Source: Bacteroidaceae bacterium (GTDB lineage: Bacteria > Bacteroidota > Bacteroidia > Bacteroidales > Bacteroidaceae). Taken from it: a stretch of DNA of 64,000 nt. The DNA lies in the NCBI GenBank assembly GCA_017465905.1, contig JAFTVE010000027.1:124001-188000 (forward strand), in the 5' to 3' direction. Each line of letters begins with the position of its first letter. Position 1 is the stretch's first letter. The position numbers were made by a program, and so were the translations under genes. Shown here piece by piece: positions 20,655 to 29,755 of this stretch. Under the pieces are notes generated by a model that saw only the letters and a list, made by a program, of their open reading frames with translations, had not been told where the DNA came from and did not search any database.

Positions 20655-22904
20655 ATGAAACTACGCTCACTCCTGCTCGCCACACTTCTCGCGACACTCC
20701 CCATAGGGAGCTTCCCCTCTCCTACCGACAGGGTCAACCCCTTCATCGGCACCACCAACTACGGCACCACACACCCCGGTGCCGTCACCCCAAACGGGAT
20801 GATGTCGGTAGTGCCGTTCAATGTCATGGGCTCAGACCTCAATCATTACGACAAGGACAAGCGCTGGTGGTCGGCACCGTATGAGTATACCAACCACTAC
20901 TTCACCGGCTATGCCCACGTGGCGCTGAGCGGTGTGGGATGCCCCGAAGCCTCATCGCTATTGGTGATGCCCACCACAGGAGAGCTCAACGTGGACTACC
21001 ACAGCTATGGCTCGGAATACACCCAGGAGAAGGCAACACCCGGCTACTACACCAATCAGTTGAGCAAATATGGCATCACTACCGAGGTGACTGCCACCCC
21101 ACGCACTTCGTGCGAGCGCTACACCTTCCCTGCAGGAGAGGGACACATCATCCTGAACCTCGGACAGGGACTCACCAATGAGAGCGGTGCCATGGTGCGC
21201 CGCGTGAGCAGTACCGAGGTAGAGGGAATGAAACTGTTGGGGACATTCTGCTACACCACACAGGCGGTATTCCCCATCTACTTTGTTATGCGCGTATCGC
21301 ACGAGCCCTCTACAGCTGGTCCGTGGAAATATCAGCCTAAGCTACAGGGTGTAGAGAGCGCCTGGAGCCCCGACGACGGCACTTACAAGCTATATGAAAA
21401 CTATCATCGCGAGATAGCCGGTGACGACATAGGCTACCGCTTCAGCTACGACGACCTTGGCGAAGGCGAGCAGGTGACCGTGCGCATGGGCGTATCGTTC
21501 GTATCCATTGAGAATGCACGCATGAACCTCGAAGCCGAGCAGCAAGGCAAGACGTTCGATCAGCTGCGTGCCGAGGCCACAGCACAGTGGAACCGTGACT
21601 TGGGGCGCATACGCATCGAGGGCGGCACACCCGACCAGCAAACCATCTTCTACACTGCTCTCTACCACGCACTCATCCACCCGAGCATCATCAGCGATGT
21701 CAACGGCGAGTACCCCAAGATGGAGAGCGGCGACACGGGCAAGGCCGACTATACGCGCTACTCGGTGTTCTCGCTGTGGGACACCTATCGCAATCTACAC
21801 CCCCTGCTCACGCTCGTCTATCCCGAGCGGCAGACCGATATGCTGCGCACACTCGTGGGAATGTATGAAGACTGGGGATGGCTGCCCCGCTGGGAACTCT
21901 TCGGACGCGAGACCTACACCATGGAGGGCGACCCAGCCGCCATCGTCATTGCCGACAGCTGGGTGAAGGGACTACGCGACTTTGATATCCACAAGGCATA
22001 CGAGGCAATGCTCAAATCGGCCACCACGCCTGGAGCCGCCAACCCCATACGCCCCGACATCGACCCCTACATCACCGAAGGATATATCCCCGTGGGATTC
22101 TTTGCCAATGACCTCTCGGGCGACAACTCCGTATCGCACGCTTTGGAATACTGCATGGCCGACTATGCCATCAGCCAGCTGGCCGACTCATTGGGCGACA
22201 AGCCCAGAGCAAGTGAGTTTGCCCGCCGCGCCCAGAGTTACCGCCGCTACTACGACAAGGAGCACGGTACGCTACGTCCCCTCACAGCAGACGGCACCTT
22301 CCTTGGCGACTTTGACCCTGCCACGGGCAAGCACTTCGAGAACGTCCCCGGATTCCACGAGGGATCTGCATGGGCCTACACCTTTGCCTCTACACATGAC
22401 GTTGAGGGGCTCACACGCCTCATGGGCGGCAAGCGTGCTTACATAAACAGCCTACAAGGCGTATTCGACAACGGGCACTACGACCCTGCCAACGAGCCCG
22501 ACATCGCCTACCCGTACCTCTTCAGCCGATTCAAGGGAGAGGAGTGGCGCACACAAAAGGAGGTGAAGGCACTGCTCGACAAGCACTACTTGAACGCACC
22601 ACACGGCATTCCCGGCAATGATGACACGGGTACCATGTCGGCCTGGGCCGTATTCTCCATGATGGGCCTCTACCCCGACTGCCCAGGCACACCCTATTAT
22701 ACAATTACCACGCCCACCTTCGACAAGGTGAGCATCAGCACTGTACAGGGCGATCTCAGCATCAACACGCACCGCCCCGACACGGCATGCCACTACATTG
22801 AGCGCATAAGCCTCAACGGAAAACGCAGCGGATATCGCATCCACCACAACGCTTTACAAAACGGAACAGTCATCGAACTGACAACAAAACAAGCCCACCA
22901 ATGA
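20655..22904 (+). CDS. GH92 alpha-mannosidase (first copy)
   Basis: A 749-residue exported protein with a signal peptide ending near SFPSP. GH92 enzymes are Ca2+-dependent inverting exo-alpha-mannosidases. The N-terminal beta-sandwich domain starts VNPFIGTTNYGTTHPGAVTP; the alpha/alpha-barrel contains FSLWDTYRNLHPLLTLVYPE and the catalytic-base motif GNDDTGTMSAWAVFSMMG (about 654-671). The usual HxNEPxHH loop linked to alpha-1,2 activity is here ANEPDIAYPYLF, so linkage preference probably differs from the next gene. Its stop overlaps the next start by four bases (ATGA), indicating translational coupling. Confidence 0.88.
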   Translation: MKLRSLLLATLLATLPIGSFPSPTDRVNPFIGTTNYGTTHPGAVTPNGMMSVVPFNVMGSDLNHYDKDKRWWSAPYEYTNHYFTGYAHVALSGVGCPEASSLLVMPTTGELNVDYHSYGSEYTQEKATPGYYTNQLSKYGITTEVTATPRTSCERYTFPAGEGHIILNLGQGLTNESGAMVRRVSSTEVEGMKLLGTFCYTTQAVFPIYFVMRVSHEPSTAGPWKYQPKLQGVESAWSPDDGTYKLYENYHREIAGDDIGYRFSYDDLGEGEQVTVRMGVSFVSIENARMNLEAEQQGKTFDQLRAEATAQWNRDLGRIRIEGGTPDQQTIFYTALYHALIHPSIISDVNGEYPKMESGDTGKADYTRYSVFSLWDTYRNLHPLLTLVYPERQTDMLRTLVGMYEDWGWLPRWELFGRETYTMEGDPAAIVIADSWVKGLRDFDIHKAYEAMLKSATTPGAANPIRPDIDPYITEGYIPVGFFANDLSGDNSVSHALEYCMADYAISQLADSLGDKPRASEFARRAQSYRRYYDKEHGTLRPLTADGTFLGDFDPATGKHFENVPGFHEGSAWAYTFASTHDVEGLTRLMGGKRAYINSLQGVFDNGHYDPANEPDIAYPYLFSRFKGEEWRTQKEVKALLDKHYLNAPHGIPGNDDTGTMSAWAVFSMMGLYPDCPGTPYYTITTPTFDKVSISTVQGDLSINTHRPDTACHYIERISLNGKRSGYRIHHNALQNGTVIELTTKQAHQ

Positions 22905-25057
22905 AAAAGCTTTATTACATAGGAATAACCTTGCTTGCATTAGCCTCATGCAGCAAGCCCAATAGTCAAGAGAGTCTTACCAACTACGTAGACCCGCTCA
23001 TCGGTAGCGGCGGACACGGCCATGTATTCGTGGGCGCCAGCGTGCCATTCGGCATGGTGCAGCTGGGACCTACCAGTATTAACCAAACATGGGATTGGTG
23101 CTCAGGGTATCATCAAGACGAAGCCTCAGTGATAGGCTTCTCGCACACACACCTCAGCGGCACAGGCATAGGTGACCTCTTCGATGTGACCGTAATGCCC
23201 GTAACAGGCGAGGTGACCTATGCACGAGGCACCATAGAGGAACCCGAAAGTGGACTATGGTCCATGGCCGACCGCACACAAGAGATTGCCGAGGTAGGCT
23301 ACTATGCCGTACCACTGACACGCTACGGCATTAAAGCTGAGATGACAGCCACAGCGCGAGTTGGTATGCACCGCTACACCTTCCCCAAAGCCGATGATGC
23401 CGCCATCGTCATTGATTTACAGAATGGTGGATGTTGGGACCGTGCGACAGAGACCTTCATGCAGGCCGAAGGCGATAGCCGCATCGTAGGTTACCGCCGC
23501 TCACGAGGTTGGGCAGCCGATCAGCACGTCTACTTCGTTGCCGAACTGAGCAAACCCTTCAGCAGCTTCACCCTGCATGGTCCCAACCAGATGTACGGCC
23601 GCGCCTCCTTCAGCACCACCGAAGGTGAAGAACTGCTGATAAAGGTCGCCATCTCGCCCGTCAGCATGGATGGTGCACGTCTTGCCATGCAAAGTGAACT
23701 GCCCGGGTGGGACTTCGAGGCTACTCGTCAGAATGCCCGCTTGACATGGGAGAAGGAGTTGCAGCGCATACGCATCGAGAGCCAAAGCAACACACTGAAG
23801 CGCGTTTTCTACACCGCCATGTTCCACTCCATGATGGCTCCTGCCCTCTTCAGCGACGTGGATGGCAAATACCGTGGCGCTGATGGGAACATATACCAAA
23901 GCTCTACACCGCGCTACACCAACTTCTCACTTTGGGACACCTACCGCGCCAAGCAACCCCTCATGACAATCATACAACCCGAGCGAGCAGGCCTGTTTGT
24001 AGCCTCAATGATTGACATTTGCGACCGTCAGGGCGACCTGCCCGTATGGCATCTGTGGGGCAACGAGACCAACTGCATGGTGGGCGATCCAGGCATACCC
24101 GTCGTAGCCGATGCCATCGTCAAAGGCATCAAGGGCTTCGACCGCGAGCACGCCTTTGAGGCCATCAAGAAGACCGCCGCCAACCTTGAACGCGGCAAGC
24201 AATACCGCCACAACTACGGCTATATCCCCTGCAATCTGATGAATGAAGCCGTGGCCTACGATATGGAATATGCCTTAGCCGACGGCGCTGCCGCTCAAGC
24301 TGCTAAGGCCCTGGGGAGAACCGCAGACTACGAACACTTCACCCGCATGAGCCACTCTTACCGCACCTACTTCGACCGGGAGACAGGATTCATCCGCGGT
24401 GTGGACGACAAAGGAGCCTTCCGCACCCCCTTCAATCCCTACTACGCCGCCCACCGTGCCGACGACTACTGCGAAGGCAATGCATGGCAATATACCTGGC
24501 TCGTACCACACGACATAGAGGAATATGCTACCCTATTCGGAGGGCGCGAAGCCTGTATCGCCCACCTCGACTCACTCTTCCTCGCCCCATCTACCATTGA
24601 GGGAGACCCCTCGCCCGACATTTCCGGCATGATAGGACAGTTTGCCCATGGCAATGAGCCCAGTCATCACATCCTATACCTATACACTATGTTGGGAGAA
24701 CCACAGAAGACGGCTAAATGGGTACGCGAAGTGATGAAGACACAATACCGTGATGCACCCGACGGTCTTTCTGGCAACGAGGATATGGGACAGATGTCGG
24801 CTTGGTACATCATGTCGGCACTCGGACTATACGAGGTGGAGCCTGCCAGCGGTCGCTACTGGTTCGGTTCACCCATCATCGACCGTGCCGAGCTTACCGT
24901 AGAAGGCGGCACCTTCACCATAGAGGTTATCGGAGGGAGTGAAGAGAACACCCACATCCAAAGCATGCAACTAAACGGACAGCCCTACGCCCTACCCTAC
25001 ATCATGCACGACGACATAGCCCGAGGTGGCACCCTTACGATTGTGATGGGAAGATAG
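22901..25057 (+). CDS. GH92 alpha-1,2-type mannosidase lipoprotein (second copy)
   Basis: A 718-residue lipoprotein (ALASC, Cys17). The GH92 signature VDPLIGSGGHGHVFVGASVP starts the sandwich domain; FSLWDTYRAKQPLMTIIQPE and GNEDMGQMSAWYIMSALG (from 625, Asp628 in the catalytic-base position) lie in the barrel. HGNEPSHHILYLY at 583-595 keeps the His/Glu pair reported for alpha-1,2-specific members such as BT3990, so alpha-1,2 specificity is a reasonable inference. It is coupled to the first GH92 gene. With the GH5 enzyme upstream, the set could strip alpha-mannose from, and cut, yeast-type or plant mannan. Confidence 0.9.
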   Translation: MKKLYYIGITLLALASCSKPNSQESLTNYVDPLIGSGGHGHVFVGASVPFGMVQLGPTSINQTWDWCSGYHQDEASVIGFSHTHLSGTGIGDLFDVTVMPVTGEVTYARGTIEEPESGLWSMADRTQEIAEVGYYAVPLTRYGIKAEMTATARVGMHRYTFPKADDAAIVIDLQNGGCWDRATETFMQAEGDSRIVGYRRSRGWAADQHVYFVAELSKPFSSFTLHGPNQMYGRASFSTTEGEELLIKVAISPVSMDGARLAMQSELPGWDFEATRQNARLTWEKELQRIRIESQSNTLKRVFYTAMFHSMMAPALFSDVDGKYRGADGNIYQSSTPRYTNFSLWDTYRAKQPLMTIIQPERAGLFVASMIDICDRQGDLPVWHLWGNETNCMVGDPGIPVVADAIVKGIKGFDREHAFEAIKKTAANLERGKQYRHNYGYIPCNLMNEAVAYDMEYALADGAAAQAAKALGRTADYEHFTRMSHSYRTYFDRETGFIRGVDDKGAFRTPFNPYYAAHRADDYCEGNAWQYTWLVPHDIEEYATLFGGREACIAHLDSLFLAPSTIEGDPSPDISGMIGQFAHGNEPSHHILYLYTMLGEPQKTAKWVREVMKTQYRDAPDGLSGNEDMGQMSAWYIMSALGLYEVEPASGRYWFGSPIIDRAELTVEGGTFTIEVIGGSEENTHIQSMQLNGQPYALPYIMHDDIARGGTLTIVMGR

Positions 25058-25130
25058 CCTTAGCCACAATACTCCTTTCCTAAAGGAATATTAGGAGAAA
25101 AAGATTGTATTGTGAAAACAGAAACTATAA

Positions 25131-25167
25131 AAAAGTTTAGGCGGAAAATTTTTCCGCCTAAACTTTT
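25131..25167. terminator. Bidirectional terminator
   Basis: Arms AAAAGTTTAGGCGGAAAA and TTTTTCCGCCTAAACTTTT form a near-perfect long stem with A- and T-rich ends. It separates the rightward GH92 operon from the leftward nitroreductase, serving both. Confidence 0.85.
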
Positions 25168-25168
25168 A

Positions 25169-25723
25169 TTAACCTTTATATTTGTCATAACTTACGATAT
25201 CCTCCAGCGCCTTGCGTTTCTTCGAGCGCTTTTCCTTAGCTGGATATCCAAGTGTAACTATCAGCGGAAGACGACGACGACGAGGAATCCCAACCAAGCG
25301 TTTTATCTTCTGCTCATCGAAATATCCTATCATACATGAGCCCAAGCCCTCAGCCTCGGCTGCAAGCGTCAAGTGTGCAGCAGCGATGCCCAGATCGATG
25401 TGTGGATAATGATTATGCTTGACCAACCCTCCCAATAGTGAGGTAGTTTTCGTAGCTTCCTCCACAATCAAGACAAGCACTGGAGCCTGCACCGCCCACT
25501 TGTTCAGGCCAAGCCTCGCCATGGACTTGGCAACAGCTTCACGCAGAGTGACGTCGGTAATCACAACGAAATGCCATGGTTGCCCGTTACAAGCAGAAGG
25601 AGACAGACGTGCTGCGTCTAGAATGCGATGCAACTTATCCAGTTCGACAGGACGATTAGAATCGTAAGCACGGTCGCTCTGCCGTGCAGCTACCAAAGCA
25701 TAGAAATCAGCCGATTCCATCAT
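25169..25723 (-). CDS. Nitroreductase-family FMN protein
   Basis: A 184-residue FMN-dependent oxidoreductase. The nitroreductase N-terminal motif ARQSDRAYDSNRPVE binds FMN phosphate. ARLSPSACNGQPWHFVVITD and the C-terminal-half motif GLGSCMIGYFDEQKIKRLVGI (with IP after it) are also typical. The end is lysine-rich (AKEKRSKKRKALEDIV). It starts three bases after the riboflavin synthase stop (ATG at 25723; a GTG at 25729 would overlap), so the FMN enzyme is co-transcribed with a flavin-synthesis gene. The physiological substrate is unknown. Confidence 0.85.
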   Translation of the reverse strand: MMESADFYALVAARQSDRAYDSNRPVELDKLHRILDAARLSPSACNGQPWHFVVITDVTLREAVAKSMARLGLNKWAVQAPVLVLIVEEATKTTSLLGGLVKHNHYPHIDLGIAAAHLTLAAEAEGLGSCMIGYFDEQKIKRLVGIPRRRRLPLIVTLGYPAKEKRSKKRKALEDIVSYDKYKG

Positions 25724-25725
25724 AT

Positions 25726-26334
25726 TCACGCATTGGTGAGCGCTACCATACGCGCCATATACTTACCAATGATGTCAAACTCCAAATTCACTACACTTCC
25801 TGCAACAATATCATGAAAGTTGGTATGTTCATGAGTATAAGGAATTATTGCTACCTGAAAACTATCCTCTGTAGGATTGCATACAGTAAGACTGACTCCA
25901 TTGACCGTTACCGAGCCTTTATCAACAGTAAAGTAACCTCGACGAGCCATCTCCTTGTCGAATGCATAGTGGAACGTATAGTACCAACTACCCTCGGCAT
26001 CCTCTACCTTAAGGCACGTAGCCGTCTGGTCCACATGTCCCTGCACGATATGACCGTCCAACCGACCATTCATCATCATGCTACGCTCCACATTCACAGC
26101 GTCACCCACATTAAGAAGGCCAAGATTGGAACGTTCGATGGTCTCTTTCATGGCAGTCACCGTATAGGTGCCATCCTGCAGACTAACCACGGTAAGGCAT
26201 ACGCCATTATGCGATACACTTTGGTCTATCTTCAACTCATCTACAAAGCTACACTTAAGCGTCAGATGCAGATTCTCCTGCTCCTTGACAACGCCTACAA
26301 CTGTGGCGCACTCTTCTACTATTCCTGAAAACAT
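25726..26334 (-). CDS. ribE: Riboflavin synthase, alpha subunit
   Basis: A 202-residue enzyme that dismutates two 6,7-dimethyl-8-ribityllumazines into riboflavin. It shows the internal duplication of the family: repeat one MFSGIVEECATVV...SVSHNGVCLTVV, repeat two GHIVQGHVDQTAT...SVTVNGVSLTV. It normally forms a trimer. The ATG at 26334 gives the conserved MFSGIVE start; an upstream in-frame ATG at 26403 adds an unrelated hydrophobic stretch and is rejected. A possible -7 box TATATTTG lies at 26368-26361. Confidence 0.92.
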   Translation of the reverse strand: MFSGIVEECATVVGVVKEQENLHLTLKCSFVDELKIDQSVSHNGVCLTVVSLQDGTYTVTAMKETIERSNLGLLNVGDAVNVERSMMMNGRLDGHIVQGHVDQTATCLKVEDAEGSWYYTFHYAFDKEMARRGYFTVDKGSVTVNGVSLTVCNPTEDSFQVAIIPYTHEHTNFHDIVAGSVVNLEFDIIGKYMARMVALTNA

Positions 26335-26413
26335 ATTATTCACATTTGAAATATAACCTGCAAATATAGAAAAAATATCTAAGAACAGAAAGGGTTTATT
26401 CATCTGTTTACAT

Positions 26414-26421
26414 TATCTTTG
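26414..26421 (+). promoter_or_regulatory. -7 box of the Wzi-like operon
   Basis: TATCTTTG, 30 bases before the ATG at 26452. The -33 element is weak. Confidence 0.5.
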
Positions 26422-26451
26422 CAATAGGAACTCGAAAAACAAACAGCAACA

Positions 26452-27972
26452 ATGAAGCACAAATGGTTCTATATACTGCTTTTGCTTTTGGCTAGCAGTC
26501 TCTACACACAGGCTGACGAGTGGAGCAAAATCCATTATGAGGTGCAGACCCATGCTGTCACCTCAGCAGGGAAGAACGCCCCTTTCTGGCTAGTGAGCAA
26601 CAGACACGGTTTGTCCTCATTAGAGGGCAACAATGCCAACCTCAGCTTAGGTATATTCCGTGCCTTCGACAAACATATTGGCCTTACATGGGCTTATGGT
26701 CTTGAATTAGCAGGTGCCTACAACCACACTGCACCATTCTACATACAACAGTTCTATGCCGACCTGAAATACAACTGCTGGGAACTGAGTTTCGGAAGCA
26801 AGGAACGCTGGTCAGAAGGCAAGCACCGCACCTTGAGCGGTGGAGGTCTGACATTCGCACCCAACGCACGTCCCATTCCCCAAGTGCGCTTCGGAGTTAA
26901 TGAATACACTCCAATAAATGGATGGATTCAAGCTAAGGGACATCTCAGCTATGGAAGACATACTGACGATCGTTTTCAACGCACACACATGGCCAACGCC
27001 CCAACAGGCAGCCGATACATAGAGGATGTACTGTTTCACGAGAAGACAGCCTTCCTCAAAATAGGGAATAGAAGCAAGGCTCCTCTCTCAGCAGAAGTAG
27101 GACTGGAAATGTACAGTCAGTTTGGCGGACGTGTATGGGAGAAGCGCCCCGAAGGCGACATCATCCGCTATGACCTGCCTCACTCGTATAAAGAATACAT
27201 CAAGGCTCTCATCCCTATGGCAGCCGGTAGCGATGCACCCGAAATGGAGCAGGCCAACGTAAACGGCAATATACTCGGCAGCTGGCACTTTGCGATGAAC
27301 TATGAGACTGACAATTGGAGTCTCAGAGCCTATTACGAACACTTCTACGAGGACCATTCAGGCCTCTTCGGGTTAGACCACCACTACAATCGAGAAGGAA
27401 TAAGGGAATGGATTACCTATCTGCCATGGCGCGACGGCCTCTATGGACTGGAGTTTACAGCTCCCCAGAACCGCATCATCAACACCATCGTATACGAGTA
27501 CCTCACCTCGCGTGACCAAAGCGGCCCTATCCTACAGAACCCGTCGGGTGACATGAGCGGACAAGCTGGAGGCATGGACTGGTATTATATACATACCTAC
27601 TACCAATCGTGGCAACATTGGGGCATGTCCATCTGCAATCCCCATACATTATCACCTCTATACAACGAAGAGCCCACTCTCACAATGCCCAACCAACGTC
27701 TCCGTTCACACCACATCGGTTTTGACGGCCAGCCCACCAATACACTTCATTACCGTTTCATGGGTTCCTGGAGTAAGCATTGGGGTTCCCTGGAAGACCC
27801 ACTCCCTACCCCACTCACCCAACTGAGCTTAATGGGTGAACTTACCTATATTCCACTCAAATGGAGAGGTTGGCAATTCACTGGTGCCCTTGCACTCGAC
27901 CGCAGCCTGCTGATAGGCAATAACTTCGGCGGCATGATTACTATACGCAAGATAGGGAAGATAAAGGATTAA
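26452..27972 (+). CDS. Wzi-type capsule assembly outer-membrane protein
   Basis: A 506-residue outer-membrane protein with a signal peptide (MKHKWFYILLLLLASSLYTQ) and a long barrel pattern. It resembles the capsule-assembly Wzi family (PF14052): THAVTSAGKNAPFWLVSNRHG at the N-terminus, QFYADLKYNCWELSFGSKER, and AYYEHFYEDHSGLFGLDHHY. Wzi binds capsule at the cell surface in other bacteria. It heads a three-gene rightward run with a lipocalin-like and a PagL-like gene, next to the capsule region on the other strand. Confidence 0.75.
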   Translation: MKHKWFYILLLLLASSLYTQADEWSKIHYEVQTHAVTSAGKNAPFWLVSNRHGLSSLEGNNANLSLGIFRAFDKHIGLTWAYGLELAGAYNHTAPFYIQQFYADLKYNCWELSFGSKERWSEGKHRTLSGGGLTFAPNARPIPQVRFGVNEYTPINGWIQAKGHLSYGRHTDDRFQRTHMANAPTGSRYIEDVLFHEKTAFLKIGNRSKAPLSAEVGLEMYSQFGGRVWEKRPEGDIIRYDLPHSYKEYIKALIPMAAGSDAPEMEQANVNGNILGSWHFAMNYETDNWSLRAYYEHFYEDHSGLFGLDHHYNREGIREWITYLPWRDGLYGLEFTAPQNRIINTIVYEYLTSRDQSGPILQNPSGDMSGQAGGMDWYYIHTYYQSWQHWGMSICNPHTLSPLYNEEPTLTMPNQRLRSHHIGFDGQPTNTLHYRFMGSWSKHWGSLEDPLPTPLTQLSLMGELTYIPLKWRGWQFTGALALDRSLLIGNNFGGMITIRKIGKIKD

Positions 27973-27995
27973 ATCATTAAAACCGACGTATCACA

Positions 27996-28442
27996 ATGAA
28001 AACATATTTATATAAGGCATGGATAATAGCTGTCGTTGCTATGATTTGCTCATGCGAAAGCTATCTCATAAACGGCAATTTAGATGGTTTCTGGCAAGTA
28101 CAAACGATAGAGAACAAGCAGACAGGCGAGATCACCCACTGCGAAGGCGACGTATACTATTCATTCCAACGCGATCTCGTACTACTCACCTATATCCTGC
28201 CCCACCGCCCTGCAGGACAGATCAAGGAACATCACATCGCCTACTTTACGCAAGAGAACGATTCCATTGCCATGACCGACTTCCGTATCTACCTTGACAA
28301 AGAGGCAACCCAGACGCCTTTGGAAAAACTTGCGAAATTTGGTTTATACGATCTGTTCACAACATTTCAATTAGAGGAGCTAAACAAGAAGTCGCTCATA
28401 CTCACCTCAGACAAGGCCAGAATAACCATGCGAAAGTACTAA
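27996..28442 (+). CDS. Lipocalin-like lipoprotein
   Basis: A 148-residue lipoprotein (CSC, Cys20, followed by ESYLINGNLDGFWQVQTIEN). The motif GFWQVQTIENKQTGE and the alternating strands resemble the lipocalin-like domains common in Bacteroidetes, a small barrel that may bind a hydrophobic ligand or stabilise an outer-membrane complex. The ligand is unknown. It lies 23 bases after the Wzi-like gene and 16 before the PagL-like gene, so it is probably in the same operon. Confidence 0.6.
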   Translation: MKTYLYKAWIIAVVAMICSCESYLINGNLDGFWQVQTIENKQTGEITHCEGDVYYSFQRDLVLLTYILPHRPAGQIKEHHIAYFTQENDSIAMTDFRIYLDKEATQTPLEKLAKFGLYDLFTTFQLEELNKKSLILTSDKARITMRKY

Positions 28443-28458
28443 AAACACGTTTATCGAA

Positions 28459-29748
28459 ATGACCCGAACGAGCAGCTCCCTCCATTTCCATCTCAGCCAC
28501 ATCCTGCACTGCGCCATTGCTGCAGTCATCTGCTTGTTCTCTCTACCACAGCATATATCAGCACAGGCTATCGAAGCCGGATATGGGAAAGGTGCAGTAT
28601 TGAAATTCGACGACTGGCTGACGAACAATGCTTTGAAGGAGCAAGACGCCCAGAGCTTCTGGCTGGGCTACATCTATCAGACCCATGCCGAGGAGGACTG
28701 TGGTTATGCCTCAGACTTCAACTACCCCACCTTCACCTTCGGTCTACTGGTCTCAGATTTCAACAAGGTACGCCTGAGATACAATCCTCGCGGCACACGC
28801 CCCATCGACTACGACTCGCGCTGCGGAACCTCCTTCACAGCATACGCCTCGATCCGCCGTTCCTTTTTCCGAACAAGATCAGGCTGGAGTGCCGATTACA
28901 GGTTTAGCAATGGTATTGGCTACAATACACATATATATAATAGGTATACTAATGTCGACAACATCCTGCTGGGTTCACGGTTGGCCGTATACTTCGATGT
29001 GGCCTTTGCCCTCAACTACCGCTACCGCCAGTACGAATTCTTTGTAGGTCCCGAGTTTCGCCACCTCTCCAACGGCGGAGTGATGCGTCCCAACAAAGGC
29101 ATCAACAAAGCCGGCATAGGAGTAGGCATGCGCTACCACCTGCAGTCACACGACTCCATCTCCTTCAAGCGTACACACAAGCCGTTCAACGGGAAGAGGG
29201 TGTATGTGAACATTGCCTACAGCTCAGGCCTGAGAGGTTCACAAGGCGAATGGCTCTACGATGCCAACAACTATATATGGAAAGATAACGACGTCGAAAA
29301 CGTTAAATACGGCAAAGATGGTTACCGACTTTGCCACTACCATCTGGTGTCTACCGACCTCATGCTCCGCTACGCCCGGCGCTACGCCTCGGGCATAGGT
29401 ATTGATGCTTTGTACGAGCCGTACAACCGTGACGTAGAGATACAGAACCCCAAAGCCGATCGTTCAGACATGTCCAAGTGGTCGTTTGGCATTGCCGCCA
29501 AGCACGAGGTATTCTTCCGCCGCATCAGCATGCAGGTGGCGTTAGGATGGTATCTGAGCCGACCATTCAATGACTTCTCCAATACTGCTGACGAATACCC
29601 ATTCTATGAACGGGTGGGTCTACGATACAATCTCCCATGGCTCGACAATAGCATCTCTGTAGGATACAACATATATGCCCACCTCACCAAAGCCTACGGC
29701 ACGGAATTGGTCATCGACTTCAAACTGCCGGTGATCAAGCTGCGCTAA
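28459..29748 (+). CDS. PagL/acyloxyacyl-hydrolase-like outer-membrane enzyme
   Basis: A 429-residue exported protein with an uncleaved-looking or long signal segment (CAIAAVICLFSLPQHISAQ). It contains PEFRHLSNGGVMRPNKGINK (199-218), matching the PagL lipid A 3-O-deacylase core where His and Ser (His202, Ser204) are catalytic; the matching Glu of PagL is not in the expected place. It is much longer than PagL (about 150-190). Many Tyr/Phe and beta strands support an outer-membrane barrel. A role in lipid A remodelling is inferred. It ends eight bases from the convergent glycosyltransferase gene. Confidence 0.6.
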   Translation: MTRTSSSLHFHLSHILHCAIAAVICLFSLPQHISAQAIEAGYGKGAVLKFDDWLTNNALKEQDAQSFWLGYIYQTHAEEDCGYASDFNYPTFTFGLLVSDFNKVRLRYNPRGTRPIDYDSRCGTSFTAYASIRRSFFRTRSGWSADYRFSNGIGYNTHIYNRYTNVDNILLGSRLAVYFDVAFALNYRYRQYEFFVGPEFRHLSNGGVMRPNKGINKAGIGVGMRYHLQSHDSISFKRTHKPFNGKRVYVNIAYSSGLRGSQGEWLYDANNYIWKDNDVENVKYGKDGYRLCHYHLVSTDLMLRYARRYASGIGIDALYEPYNRDVEIQNPKADRSDMSKWSFGIAAKHEVFFRRISMQVALGWYLSRPFNDFSNTADEYPFYERVGLRYNLPWLDNSISVGYNIYAHLTKAYGTELVIDFKLPVIKLR

Positions 29749-29755
29749 AAATGTT

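Noticed and set aside
26335..26403. Upstream start for riboflavin synthase adding 23 residues
   Set aside because: The family begins MFSGIVE; the extra stretch is unrelated, and the -7-type box at 26368-26361 lies inside it.
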